From the NCBI GenBank assembly GCA_006386115.1, contig VFIW01000029.1, positions 124,001 through 188,000 of the forward strand: a DNA stretch of 64,000 bases, in the 5' to 3' direction. The notes beneath the pieces were generated by a model. It worked only from the letters and a program-made list of their open reading frames with translations, was not told the DNA's origin and did not search any database. Below, piece by piece: positions 8,472 through 18,724 of this stretch (the first letter of the stretch is position 1; each line of letters opens with the position of its first letter). Source of the DNA: Globisporangium splendens (Eukaryota > Oomycota > Peronosporomycetes > Pythiales > Pythiaceae). The position numbers and the translations under genes were made by a program.

Positions 8472-11260
8472 TCAATTAGCACCTTCTTCAAAGTCATTCG
8501 ACTCTGTCGTACTGGCGTCAAAGCCAGCGTCTTGTATCAGCCTCTTTAGCTGACGCAAGGCCAGAGCCGAGTGTCTTTGGCTTTTGACGTGTAGCTCGTG
8601 CTTGTACGCCTGGATGTGGAGCTGGAGAAGTGCTTGTATCCTGGCTTGTGTCTCAACTGTGTTGGGGACTTGGCCGTGGAAACGGATGTCATTGCGGTGC
8701 ATCCAGATGCAGCGGGTCACAATGGCTCGCACAAAGTTGAGCACCACAAAGAGTGTGTATCCGTATTTTTCCTTGGCTTGTGTGGTAGGCTGGAGACTGG
8801 AGAAGTACACGAGGGTTCCCCACGAGAGCTCGCTTGCAAAAGCTCTTTGGAGAGGCTGGAGCAAAGGGTCCCATAACCGCGAGGCAAAGGGACAAAGCCA
8901 GAAGAGGTGCTGAGGGGTCTCGAGGTCTTGACAGTCAAAATGGCAAGTTGTCTTGGCGTCTTGGAGGTGCTGGAATCGATAGCCTAAGTGTAAGGCGTTG
9001 TGCTGAAGCCGGTAGAGAAAATCGGCGTAGACTGGGAGGAGGTGCTTGTTCAATTTGAGATCGCGTTTCCAGAAGTCGGGATCAGGAGCTTCCGAGACTC
9101 CTAATCGTTGCAACGGCAACGCAGGGGGCTTGGGACACTTGAGCACGTTCCGGATCTTGGCAACCGTGAGGTCTTCTAGGGGGTGCTCTCCAATAACCCA
9201 GTTATGGAAGGCACTTGCAAAGGCTTGACTTGGACGAGGACCGTGGGGTGGATCACGGAGTACCCGAAGCGCAATATCACAGTCCACGAGGAAGTTCCTG
9301 CAATAGCGTGTGTTGTATGCTCTTGAGTCTCCTGGTTGTTGGATCGCTGTGGCAAGTGCCGCCGGTGTTGGCGTACTACCACAGAGATCGTATATGTCTT
9401 CTGCCGTGTAGAGCCGGAGCTGGGCGAGTCTCTGCACGAGTGCCGAGGGTCTCGTAGCTAATGTGCGGTCTTGGCTTCCATGTCGTAGTGTGGCGTTGTG
9501 CAGTAGCGGCATCGACAGTAGGTCGAATTTGCTTGTGCTGGCTGGTATCTTGGGTCTCAACTTCGTGTGCCACACAAACAGCACCTGGTGCCAGAAGCTG
9601 TTGAGAGCAGACCAGCGGTTTTCACGCCGAGTGCTGGCGTGGTTGGGACTGGTAGTCACTGGTGCGTACAGGATATCGAGGGGTCGACCCCATGGAGTCA
9701 TAGCCTGCTGAAAGACTTCAACAACAGGGGACACCCAACTGGGGAGCGAGTGATGGCACTCTCGCACACTGTTAACCACACGTACAAGTGCATGTACTTG
9801 CAGCGCGTTCACAGAGTCTTCTATCTGTGTGAGACCGAGACCTCCTTGCGATCTTGGAGCGTACCACCAGTCTGTGGCCAGGATAGCTGACAGTCGGGAG
9901 CTGGAAGTGCTGGAGTCACTCAGGAAAGTCGCGATGACACCCTTGATTTGATCTTGAAAACCGGATTGCGGGATATGGCACACACTGGCTGTGTACCAGA
10001 GCGTGGGTAGCACAATTTGCTGAAGCAACGCCACTCGACCGTTCAAAGTCCTTGCGCGGTGCTTCCATACTGTACAACGGAGCTGGATACTGGCAATGAG
10101 GTGGTGCAGCCGATCTGTATTGGAGAGGCGCGGTCCATAACGAATACCGAGGAGCTTGGCTTCACCAGTATTGTCAGTGACTTGCACACCGAGTTGCTGC
10201 AGCTGGGTCTGGAGTTCTTCATCTTCGTCTGTCCATTCTCGAAAAGGTAGTATGACAGTCTTGTGCATGTTGAGTTTCATACCGGCTGCCGAACAAAACT
10301 CTTGGACACGTTGTAGAAACTGGGGTGCCAGAGAGAGATCACTGAGGAGCCCTGTGCAATCATCCGCAAAGCTGATAACTGTGTGGGGTTCGTCGGAGTG
10401 TGGTAACTTGAGACCGTGGGGATTGAACTGGACTCGGAGGTAGTTCAATAGCGGTTCAATGTAGAGCACAAATAACGCTGGCGAGAGTGGATCACCTTGC
10501 CGAACTCCTGCACCCAGTGCGAAATGTGGAAGTGGAGCACCATTGAAGAGAATCGATACGATCGTGCTTCGAATCATCACTCGGATCCATTCCCGGAAAT
10601 TGGGACCAAACCCAAAGTGCCTCAGTATCATCTCGAGTGCATCCCACACAACACTGTCAAAGGCTTTGGCAAAGTCGAGTAGGAGTGCACCTGCCATTTC
10701 TTGGCATCGTTGGAATAGATGCTGGAGAGCTTGGAACCGGAGATGTGCGTTACGAATATCACGTCCTGGGACGAAGCCGTATTGATCCGTGTGGAGCAAC
10801 TTGGGCAAAATCGACTGTAACCTCTTGGACAAGATTTTCGGTCCGAGCTTGGCATCGATGTTCAATAGCGTGATCGGGCGATAGTTACTGGGAACACGCC
10901 GGTCACCACTCTTGTACAGGAGCGAGATCTGTCCTCTTCTCTGGAACTTGGTCATTTTACCGAGTTGGAATTGAGACGAGTACACCACTTCGAGTAACTT
11001 GCTCCAAAGCTGAGTATCCACGTTGTAGTACGCAAGCGGGAGACCGTCTGGACCTGGAGCCTTGTTGGCTGTGGTGTGCTTCAGTACATAGTAGAAGTCG
11101 TTCGCAGTGAACGGACTATCTAGCATGCGCTGGTCTTCTGCAGTAAGTCTGGTCTTGGTGTGCTGGAGGATTCTCGATAGCTTGAGTGGATTCCACTTTG
11201 GTTTGGGATGGGAGTACTCACGAGACGGCGAGCAATAGACACCATCCAATACCGGTTGAA
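8472..11260 (-). pseudogene. LINE-B ORF2, reverse transcriptase part
   Basis: The reverse-transcriptase part of the LINE polyprotein. Visible RT blocks in order: KAPGPDGLP, a YRPITLLNIDAKL block with GFVPGRD, DFAKAFDSV, GVRQGDPLSP, the catalytic FADD (ISFADDCTG) and LLGIRYG. The C-terminal region has a Cys/His motif (CHFDCQD then HLFWLC), as in L1/Tx1-type elements. It is in another frame from the endonuclease: the two frames overlap from 11,354 to 11,120 and the sensible crossover is near 11,245, just after EEFNRYW. Otherwise it is open for about 930 codons to a stop at 8472. The single frameshift suggests recent inactivation. Confidence 0.85.
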
Positions 11261-12487
11261 TTCTTCGCACATCGAGTGTAAGTCTTCTGCCGATTGTACT
11301 GGGATGGTCGTCTTGTGTAGGAGCATTGGGGGTCGGAAGAAATACTTGGCGCACTTTTCGGACTGGTACAGGTCGGAGGCAAATTTTTGCTTGGACTTGT
11401 GGTGGTCTTCTTCTTCAATTTGGGCTCGCAATTTTTGTTGGAGCGAACTCAGGGTTGCTGAGACTTCTTCAGACGGACTGAGATGCTCGAGGTGCTGCAG
11501 CTGATTGATGCGCACGTGCAGGTCTTCTTTCTCGACTTGTCGCTTGTTCTTCTTGTCGTTGAAAAGCTGGCGTAGGTAAATACAGTCTTGGCGCTTGTGC
11601 TCGTCGAGCAGATGTCCTGGGTTGTATGTCGATGCAATGGTCGGGTCAATTGATTCCGCCAGTTTTATCAGGGACAACTTCAGATATTCTTGGGCTTCGG
11701 GAAGTTCGATGACCCAGCTTGGACATCGCCACGGTGCTCTTGTTCTTGGCTTGAATAGTTCGGAACCGAGGGTGAACTCGATCCCGCAGTGGTCGGCTTT
11801 GTTGGGCTGGTGTTTCCAGTCGTGCTTGAGTTGTTTGAGTTGCCGGTTGAATATATCGGAACTCAATAGGACGAAGTCGATGCGAGCACTTCGGTTGGGG
11901 CTTGTAAACTCGCGAACATGGGGGTTCTGCAGGCGCCATGCATCAAAGAGATTCAGAGCCTGCATCCACTCCAGGAGTTCTTGACGGCCCTCGCGGCGGG
12001 CTCGGTTGTTGGTCTGGGCTTGGTCGAGTTGGGTCGAGAAGACTGTGTTGAAGTCTCCGAGAGCCAAATGTATGGCATTGTCTTCGAACTGTCGGGGGAG
12101 ACTGTCGAAGAAGCTTGGTCGGTCGGTTGGGTTGACTGGTGCGTACACTGCGTGGATATAGGCTGGGGAGCCATCGAGTGTACCTTGGAGCACGAGATAC
12201 CGTGAGAGAGTGTTTGGGTCACTCACTTGGGTTTCCGTGATGTCTTGGATATCTTGGACCGGACAGGTGGGGGTGAGTAGAATACCCACTCCCGCCTGTC
12301 CGGTATACATGTCGAAATGGTCATGGGACCAAAAGGCGGTGTTGAAGCTTGAGGACTTTTTCCACAAAAAGTCTGCGCGCTTGAGGTTGGCTGGGTTGGT
12401 GAACTTGGTTTCTTGCAATGCGATAATATGGAACTTGGACGAGAAGTAGTTGAGCGTACTCTGAGTGACTCGGTTGAAGCCGTTCAC
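11245..12487 (-). pseudogene. LINE-B ORF2, AP endonuclease part
   Basis: The first part of ORF2. Motifs: LQETKF, GVGILL, HAVYAPVNP, LGDFNTV and ARIDFVLLS, typical of exonuclease III/AP-endonuclease domains of LINEs; all metal- and DNA-binding landmarks I expect are present. A helical, charged linker follows. No ATG opens this frame; the earliest LINE-like residues (INVNGFN) are read through GTG, 35 bp after the ORF1 stop, so translation may restart or the start is non-standard. The frame leaves the RT frame near 11,245 and then stops at 11,120. Confidence 0.82.
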
Positions 12488-12521
12488 ATTAATAGAGTAT
12501 CCCCGTAGGGTCCAGTCCAGA

Positions 12522-14366
12522 TTAGAGAGAAGGCAGGGTGGGGAAGACGGTCTTGCGCAGCTCGCAGATCGAGGTCAAAAGTCCGCTTGGAAGTCGCATA
12601 CTGGCCAATTTCTCCATCAAATCGGAGCGGAGTAGGTTCAGCAGCGTTGCGTCATCCCATAGTAGCCAAAGTGTGTGCTGGAGTCGCTGAGCCGGAGCTT
12701 GCGAAATCGCACACACCTTGAATGGGTCGCAGTAGATGCTTGGGGCCATCACTTGTAACAGCAGGTCGAACTCGGCGATCCAGACTTGCTGCCAGAAAAG
12801 CGCTTGGTTGTGGTCGAGACACTGGCTGAGCATGGTCTGGTAGTCTTCGGGGTCTTGGGGGTTGAACACGGCTTGGACCTTGTCCTCGAACGTGTCGAGT
12901 TCCGGAAGCAGTTCCTGCGAGCTGATTTTCCGGAACAAGGCGTGGCCGTAGAATTTTCCCGTCATGACACTGTAGTTGTTCGGGGTGGTTGTGTCGTAGA
13001 GCGGACGGAGGTGGCTTGGCTGGGTTTTGAGCGAGACTATGCTCATCTCAGGGCTGGGTTCTTCGTCAAATTTTTGAAGGAACGCCTGGATGTAATTGCA
13101 CAGACTCGCCACAGACATCGATTCAACGTTGTAGTCGATGGTCGCGCGCTGTATCTCGACTTGACCTTCCACTTGAGTCACTTGCGATCGGATAGGCGAG
13201 CGGTCGTGGTTGTGGAGGGTGACGTCTATGTCCGGAGAGATAGGCGCGTCCTCCGAGCCCAGCGTAATCCACTCATACACGTTGTGAGACGCGACGAGCG
13301 GGTAGGTGGTTTGGGATGGTGGCAGCAGAAAGGCTTGCGCCTGATCCGCTGGTACCGTAGGGAAGATGATCTTCTTGCTCCTCTCGATCAGATGGTACGC
13401 GTCGCACACATCTGGGAGAGGCGGGATGGTGACCTTCTTCTCTTCGGAGGTCCACATCGAGGATGGGTTGACAGACAACGAGGTCATGTCCGAGTCCGAT
13501 CCCATATCGGCATCCGAGTCACCACCAGTGTCAGCTGGGGTGGTCAGCTGCGCACCTGCGTCCGAAGTAGCATCGGTGCTTGCTTCGACAGCAGGCGGGT
13601 CTTCGTTGGTCTTGGTCTTGCGCCGTTCCAATAGAAACGGCGGGGTCTTCTTGTTATAGGCTTGGATACGGTGGTTGACGACACAATAGCCAGACGCAGT
13701 GAACTGGATCTGGGGTAGAGGTTCCTTGCCACCGATCATCACCACTGCAGGGGGGTCTTTCTGGTTGAAGTAGACCCGTCGATTGCGTGACTGCAGTCCA
13801 TTGGCAGTCCGGGAAGGGGTGATGTACACGGGAGGTACACCGTGAGCTGTAAACCAATCGTAGATGATACTATCAGTAGTATCATCTGCGAGGCGTTGCA
13901 GCTCCACATAGTACCAGTGAGAGTACTTGGAGTAGGGTTGGATCTTGAACGACCGTCCGCAGACGGTGAGTTGCAGATTACCCAGCTTCGTGCAGATCTC
14001 TCGATCGGTGCACGTGAAGCTCACTCCCTTTCCTCGGATCACTTTGAAGTCGCGGAGGTGCACAATGCTGTTGGCCCACAATGTGGACTTTTGGTCAGCA
14101 CCCAACGAGGTCATGATCTCCGTGTCCGAAAACGTGGAGGTCAAGTCTCTCGCGGGGATCCACATTGGGTAACACTGGTCGCTGTTCACTGGCGTGGGAA
14201 CGCCTCGCAACGCAGCTGCCTTCCGTTCCGCAGCTGTGCGGTCTTCGTCTTGGAACGCCCTTTCTGCTTCCGCGAAAGTTGCGTCCGTCGGGATGGTCAC
14301 TTGTTGGCGTGATGAGTTGGCACGCCATTGCTTGCGCCACTCGGTGTTGGCAGCTGAGGTCTTCAT
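12522..14366 (-). CDS. LINE-B ORF1, nucleic-acid-binding protein
   Basis: An intact 614-codon ORF1, starting at an ATG shared with LINE-A. Residues 80-230 resemble RRM-type ORF1 proteins (GKGVSFTCTD, FKIQPYSKYSHWYYVEL, RRVYFNQ). An acidic Ser-rich linker (residues about 255-300) and a helical C-terminal half follow. LINE-C ORF1 shows the same order of landmarks at much lower identity. The role is inferred from position and the LINE family: binding element RNA in the ribonucleoprotein. Confidence 0.78.
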   Translation of the reverse strand: MKTSAANTEWRKQWRANSSRQQVTIPTDATFAEAERAFQDEDRTAAERKAAALRGVPTPVNSDQCYPMWIPARDLTSTFSDTEIMTSLGADQKSTLWANSIVHLRDFKVIRGKGVSFTCTDREICTKLGNLQLTVCGRSFKIQPYSKYSHWYYVELQRLADDTTDSIIYDWFTAHGVPPVYITPSRTANGLQSRNRRVYFNQKDPPAVVMIGGKEPLPQIQFTASGYCVVNHRIQAYNKKTPPFLLERRKTKTNEDPPAVEASTDATSDAGAQLTTPADTGGDSDADMGSDSDMTSLSVNPSSMWTSEEKKVTIPPLPDVCDAYHLIERSKKIIFPTVPADQAQAFLLPPSQTTYPLVASHNVYEWITLGSEDAPISPDIDVTLHNHDRSPIRSQVTQVEGQVEIQRATIDYNVESMSVASLCNYIQAFLQKFDEEPSPEMSIVSLKTQPSHLRPLYDTTTPNNYSVMTGKFYGHALFRKISSQELLPELDTFEDKVQAVFNPQDPEDYQTMLSQCLDHNQALFWQQVWIAEFDLLLQVMAPSIYCDPFKVCAISQAPAQRLQHTLWLLWDDATLLNLLRSDLMEKLASMRLPSGLLTSICELRKTVFPTLPSL

Positions 14367-14956
14367 ATTGCAGGGGTAGGTCGAACTTGATATTTTTCTG
14401 GATTTTCTTGACTGGATTTTGTTGGGTTGAAAGTGCAGTTTTTTTGTGATTTCTTGTTTTTTGTGGTTGCAGGGGTCGACTGTTTGGTCGAGAACCGAGG
14501 GAAAGTCAAACTCTCGAGCTGACCTAAAGACTCCCAGGGACCGCTCGCTATGAGGCAGTGTAGGAAGCAGTAGGCAGCACCTGAAGAGTCAAAATCAGAG
14601 TGCAAAGCGAACCTCAATTCGCGGCAGCTCCGATCAGCACACTTCGGGAGAGCAATAGCACTCACTGATGAGCTACAAAATTTCGATCCCACCAACAAGC
14701 GTGGCAGACGAGACTGATCACTAACCACGTCGTGGAAAGCACCGGGTCTCTAACCAAAATTTCAGAGGTTCACCAGTGTGAACTAAGGGACGGTCGGGGT
14801 TGGGGGTCGGCAGTCGCTTGAGACCAGCTGGCGAGGAAAGTCGATAGCAAGCGTGGGCTTGTCTATTCGACTTGTGGGGTAGCTGGCAAATTGGAAAGTG
14901 CTTAACTTCGCAGAGCGAACGGGATACGGTGTTCTCAGCCTAAGATGGCCGTCTAC

Positions 14957-15204
14957 ATCGGCTCTTCTCTTTATATCCTACTCATGCATGAAACCTCACA
15001 CTCATTTCTTTGCTTCGAGGTAGAGTATATATTGGCATGTTGGTGTCGCGTAGTGGCATCGTGCGTGGTTTGTGGCGCGCGTGGTGTGATAGATGGGGTT
15101 GCAGGGATCAGACGTGGGGTGTGAGTGGCTCGTTGATGGCGTATATGCTGTGGGGAGCGATGTGGTGTGTGTGTTTGTGTGTGTGTGTGTATAGTAGGTA
15201 TGAT
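14957..15204. repeat. Diverged 5S-tRNA spacer
   Basis: The array spacer between the 5S fragment and a tRNA-Ala fragment. It is alignable to the spacers at 4,164-4,425 and 7,089-7,352 (shared CATTTCTTTGCTTCGAGGTA) but carries many substitutions and small deletions. No gene. Confidence 0.8.
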
Positions 15205-15218
15205 GGGGATGTAGCTCA
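15205..15218 (+). pseudogene. tRNA-Ala 5' fragment, left target duplication of LINE-C
   Basis: GGGGATGTAGCTCA, the first 14 nt of tRNA-Ala, followed directly by the 3' end of LINE-C. The same 14 nt begin the complete tRNA at 22,370, so this is the target-site duplication. Confidence 0.85.
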
Positions 15219-15274
15219 GTTGAAAGTTGTCTATATTACTAGAATTAGACGGAGTGACGACTCAATCTGCCTAG

Positions 15275-18200
15275 CTACATATAGATACTACTACTTTTCG
15301 AATAAATATACTCTACACTTGATAAGGTACAGGATCTTGCGAGTTGCGTTCTGGTCAAAGATCTTTTGACTAGAAACGAGTGCTGGAGGTGACGAACTTG
15401 GAACATTGCTGGGTGGGTCGTCGCAAAGTCATCGAAAGGCGGATACTTCCTTATCTTGATAAACGCCTTCTCGAGTGATGCTCTCTCATCGTCGTCGTAT
15501 CGACACCTCAGGTTGTACCGGAAGTGCGCACTGGCAGTGGTGAAGATGACCAGCAGTGCTGGCGTCGTCGGTGTGGGCTGTCTTCCATCGAACAGACACC
15601 GATTGCGGTCCGACCAGATGAAGTGGAGGGTCGCAGCGCGGAACGTGTGCCACACGTCTCCGATGACGTCCTCACACTCCTTCCATTCTTCTCGCACGAC
15701 TGGTTTCCTTGCTGTCGCAATCATGGTCCATGTCAACTGGGATCGGACAAATGGCGCCATGATGTTCCGTATGTGCTCCCACAGTCTTGTTGCGAGAGCA
15801 CACTCGAAGAACAAGTGTTTCTCCGTCTCGACTGCGTCACACCCGTCGCGAATGCAGTAGATGATGCGCGGGTTCGAGTGTTGCAGGAACCAGAACCGCG
15901 AGCGCACGGGGAGAAGCCGGAACGCGAGGCGGAACTGCAGGTCTTCGAACACGGGGAGCAGGATCTTGCGAAGATGCTTCCCGTACTTCACGAACGACTT
16001 GACTTCTTCGTCACCGACACTCGGAGAGTGCAGCGACATCGGGTGGGACTTGCTCGGTGGTTCCGGCTTCCACACCACTCGAAGAAGCGCGCTCCTCGGG
16101 ATCGCTGGGACCAGACACACCTTCGAGCCACTTTTGCATCCCAGGCGAGGGAATGCACACTCACTCCATGTGTCCGAAGACAAAGGTGCAAGCTCACGCA
16201 CTCCAAGTCGGACCGCGATCTGTGTCGCCTCTCGGTACAGAGAACGCAACCACTGGGATTGCACACCGAGAGCCACAGACGCGAGAGTGAGGTCGAGGTG
16301 CCGTTGGACGAAGTCGGACTCGCTCGGCCAGGAAGCACCATTGCTCATGAAGTCGACCAGCGAGCACAAGCCGAAGACCCTCGAGATGTGCAGACGGAAC
16401 CCACGCTGGGGTTCTGGCACCATCCCGATGCATCGACGGTGTGCAGCGGTGGTTTGCGACCTCGGAGTCTGCTCGTAGTGGAGGTCTGGATCCGAGTGGA
16501 ACCAGATCGGCTGGTTCAGACCATACCAGACACGCTCGTCCGTCGGAAGGTCGTGCCACGAGATCTCCCATCGGATCTTGTACCACCAGACCCACGTCTC
16601 CTTCCACCAACTAGAGATCAACTCCCACTTGATCATCGTGCCATGTCGAAGAGGAGACATCGTGAGGAAGTCGAGCGCTGTGCGTCGACCGACTCGAGGA
16701 AGAACCGCTGTGAGCAGCTCCGCACTCGGTGTCGTCCAGCTTCTCTCGTCTGGCTTGCTCACTGCTCGCATGAACTGGAGCAGATGCTGGAGGCGTTGTC
16801 GCTTCAGTTGCGCTTCGATGCTTGGGATCTGCAGACCACCCTCACTCCTCGGGAGATACAAGAACTCCTTCGGAATGAGCTGGATGTGGCTTGCATCTCG
16901 ATCGTGCTTCCGACTCAAGACGAACCGATTCAGCATCGACTGCCACCTCTTCACGACCGACGACGGGATCGACACGTGCTGGGTGTAGTGCCACAAGCGA
17001 GACAAGACCATCGTTTGCGCCACAAGAAGACGACCGCGAAGAGTCCTTGCTCGTCTGTACCACATCTTGAAGCCGTCGTAGAAGCGTTGCTCGAGGAAGT
17101 TGACGATGTCGTCGTTGACTGGCGACTGACTGAAGGGGATCCCGAGGAACTTGACCGACTCGGCTCGACCAAGCACATGCACACCTGGGAGCTGGGGACA
17201 GATCTCGTTCCGATTCAGCGCCATCAGGTTCGACTTGCCGAGATTGAGCTTCGCGCCAGACCCGTTGCAGTACTCCTCCACGAGCTCAAGCTGCGCTTGC
17301 ACGCTCGCAATGGAGCCTCCCAGGAGAGTCGTGTCGTCTGCGAAGAAGACACTGGTGGATGTGTGATCCTCGGTGAGGCACACTCCGAACTCTTCGTGGG
17401 ACCGCAGCAGGTTTCCTAGTGGCTCGATCGTGAGAAGGAAGAGAAGCGCAGAGAGCGGGTCGCCTTGCTTCACTCCCCGTGTCGGGAACAGCGCAGGCTG
17501 GATGTTCTGGTTGATGAGAAGATGCGCTTGCGGCTCGGTGTACAGCAGTCTCACCCACTGCACAAAGTCCGAACCACACCCCATTCGCTCGAGCACACGG
17601 AACATGTAGTCCCAGTTCACTCGGTCGAACGCCTTCTCGAAGTCCAAGAACAGCGCATACGCTTCTTCGTCTCGACTCGTCACCAAGTCCTGCAGATCCG
17701 CGAGGAACCGCACATGGTGGTGGATCGATCGACCTTTGACGAACCCTTTCTGATCCGTGTGGACCAGGTCCGGTACGACACTTTGCAGTCGATAGGTGAG
17801 AGCCTTCGAGAGAACCTTGACGTCGACCGGGATGAGTGCGATCGGTCGGTAGTTGCCTGGTTGTGCTCTCGAGCCTTTCTTGTGGAGAAGCACGACGGCA
17901 GACTTGCGCTGAGAAGGGAGCAGAACCCCTCGTCGAAGTTGGTCGTTGAAGACAAGACTGAGACACTCACCGAAGACGCCCGGAGCGACCTGGTAGAAAC
18001 CAGCAGTCAATCCGTCCATGCCAGGAGCCGACGTCGCCTTCATGTGTCGAATCGCATCCGCCAGATCGTGAGATGTGACTGGTGCATTCAGGATGTCTCG
18101 ATCCATCTCCGACGTGAACCGGACGATGGAGTCGAGAAGGTTGCATTGCATGGTTTCGTCGGGTGGATGAGCTCTTCCTGCCGGACTGTCAGGATCTCCC

Positions 18201-18724
18201 ATCTCGGACCCCCAGTGTTCCAGGAAGCGAAGCGATATCTCTTGAGGATTCGATGAGACACTGCCACTCGGTGTCACCACCTCCTCGATCGAGACCCTTC
18301 TCAAGCTCGTGTCCAGTGGACGGAAGAAGTGCTTGGTCGACTTTTCAGAGTTGGCCGCTTGGAAGTCAAACGCACTGTCCTGGTTGTATTGACTTGTCCT
18401 CGTGACCGTCTCCTTGTACATCTTCATGGCTTCTTCGAACTCGCTGCGGTTGTCCTCGGTCGACGCGCCTCGATAGCGAGCAGCCGCTTGGTCCAACGCC
18501 GCTTGAGCCTCTTCGATCGCAGCAGTGTCTTGCATCCGCAGTTCCTTCTGCACGTCTTGGAGCTGGGACTTGATGCTCTCCTTCCACTTCTCCCACACCT
18601 TGCCAGGGTATGTCGAAGTGCGAAGCTTGTCGAGCACCATCTCTGCCTCCTTCTCGATCGCCGAGACCACGAGTGGATACTCGAGGAGGTAGCGAGGGAA
18701 CTTCCAGTACCCTCGACCGTGGAG
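15275..18724 (-). CDS. LINE-C ORF2, reverse transcriptase part
   Basis: About 1,149 codons in the same frame as the upstream endonuclease, separated from it by a single TAG at 18725. RT landmarks: SAPGMDGL, NYRPIALIPVDVKVL with KGFVKGRS, DFEKAFDRV, GVKQGDPLSA, catalytic FADD (VFFADDTTL) and FLGIPFS. The C-terminal Cys/His motif is CIRDGCD then HLFFEC. No frameshift is seen. If the TAG is read through or recent, this element could have been active until very lately. Confidence 0.85.
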   Translation of the reverse strand, partial: LHGRGYWKFPRYLLEYPLVVSAIEKEAEMVLDKLRTSTYPGKVWEKWKESIKSQLQDVQKELRMQDTAAIEEAQAALDQAAARYRGASTEDNRSEFEEAMKMYKETVTRTSQYNQDSAFDFQAANSEKSTKHFFRPLDTSLRRVSIEEVVTPSGSVSSNPQEISLRFLEHWGSEMGDPDSPAGRAHPPDETMQCNLLDSIVRFTSEMDRDILNAPVTSHDLADAIRHMKATSAPGMDGLTAGFYQVAPGVFGECLSLVFNDQLRRGVLLPSQRKSAVVLLHKKGSRAQPGNYRPIALIPVDVKVLSKALTYRLQSVVPDLVHTDQKGFVKGRSIHHHVRFLADLQDLVTSRDEEAYALFLDFEKAFDRVNWDYMFRVLERMGCGSDFVQWVRLLYTEPQAHLLINQNIQPALFPTRGVKQGDPLSALLFLLTIEPLGNLLRSHEEFGVCLTEDHTSTSVFFADDTTLLGGSIASVQAQLELVEEYCNGSGAKLNLGKSNLMALNRNEICPQLPGVHVLGRAESVKFLGIPFSQSPVNDDIVNFLEQRFYDGFKMWYRRARTLRGRLLVAQTMVLSRLWHYTQHVSIPSSVVKRWQSMLNRFVLSRKHDRDASHIQLIPKEFLYLPRSEGGLQIPSIEAQLKRQRLQHLLQFMRAVSKPDERSWTTPSAELLTAVLPRVGRRTALDFLTMSPLRHGTMIKWELISSWWKETWVWWYKIRWEISWHDLPTDERVWYGLNQPIWFHSDPDLHYEQTPRSQTTAAHRRCIGMVPEPQRGFRLHISRVFGLCSLVDFMSNGASWPSESDFVQRHLDLTLASVALGVQSQWLRSLYREATQIAVRLGVRELAPLSSDTWSECAFPRLGCKSGSKVCLVPAIPRSALLRVVWKPEPPSKSHPMSLHSPSVGDEEVKSFVKYGKHLRKILLPVFEDLQFRLAFRLLPVRSRFWFLQHSNPRIIYCIRDGCDAVETEKHLFFECALATRLWEHIRNIMAPFVRSQLTWTMIATARKPVVREEWKECEDVIGDVWHTFRAATLHFIWSDRNRCLFDGRQPTPTTPALLVIFTTASAHFRYNLRCRYDDDERASLEKAFIKIRKYPPFDDFATTHPAMFQVRHLQHSFLVKRSLTRTQLARSCTLSSVEYIYSKSSSIYM

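Larger units (their letters stand above)
7916..14899 (-). mobile_element. LINE-B: full-length 5S-targeted Tx1-like LINE
   Basis: A complete 6,984-bp non-LTR element with both ends defined by the 15-bp 5S duplication. From 5' to 3' on the minus strand: leader 14899-14367, ORF1 14366-12522, ORF2 with an AP endonuclease (about 12487 to 11245) and a reverse transcriptase (about 11260 to 8472), and a 3' UTR of about 555 bp ending in TTATTT. Known 5S-specific LINEs (the Mutsu family) belong to the Tx1 clade, which fits the AP endonuclease, FADD reverse transcriptase and C-terminal Cys/His motif here. ORF2 is broken by one frameshift, so this copy is probably not autonomous. Confidence 0.9.
7840..14956 (-). 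pseudogene. 5S rRNA gene split by LINE-B
   Basis: The 3' part is 7840-7915 and the 5' part 14900-14956. GCTTAACTTCGCAGA occurs at both junctions (7901-7915 and 14900-14914), a 15-bp duplication. Taking out LINE-B and one duplication gives exactly 118 nt. The break is after 5S nucleotide 57, inside the internal promoter. Confidence 0.92.

Noticed and set aside
15524..17419. 631-codon plus-strand open frame
   Set aside because: It is the antisense shadow of the LINE-C reverse transcriptase; codon bias of the RT keeps the opposite frame open. No domain.
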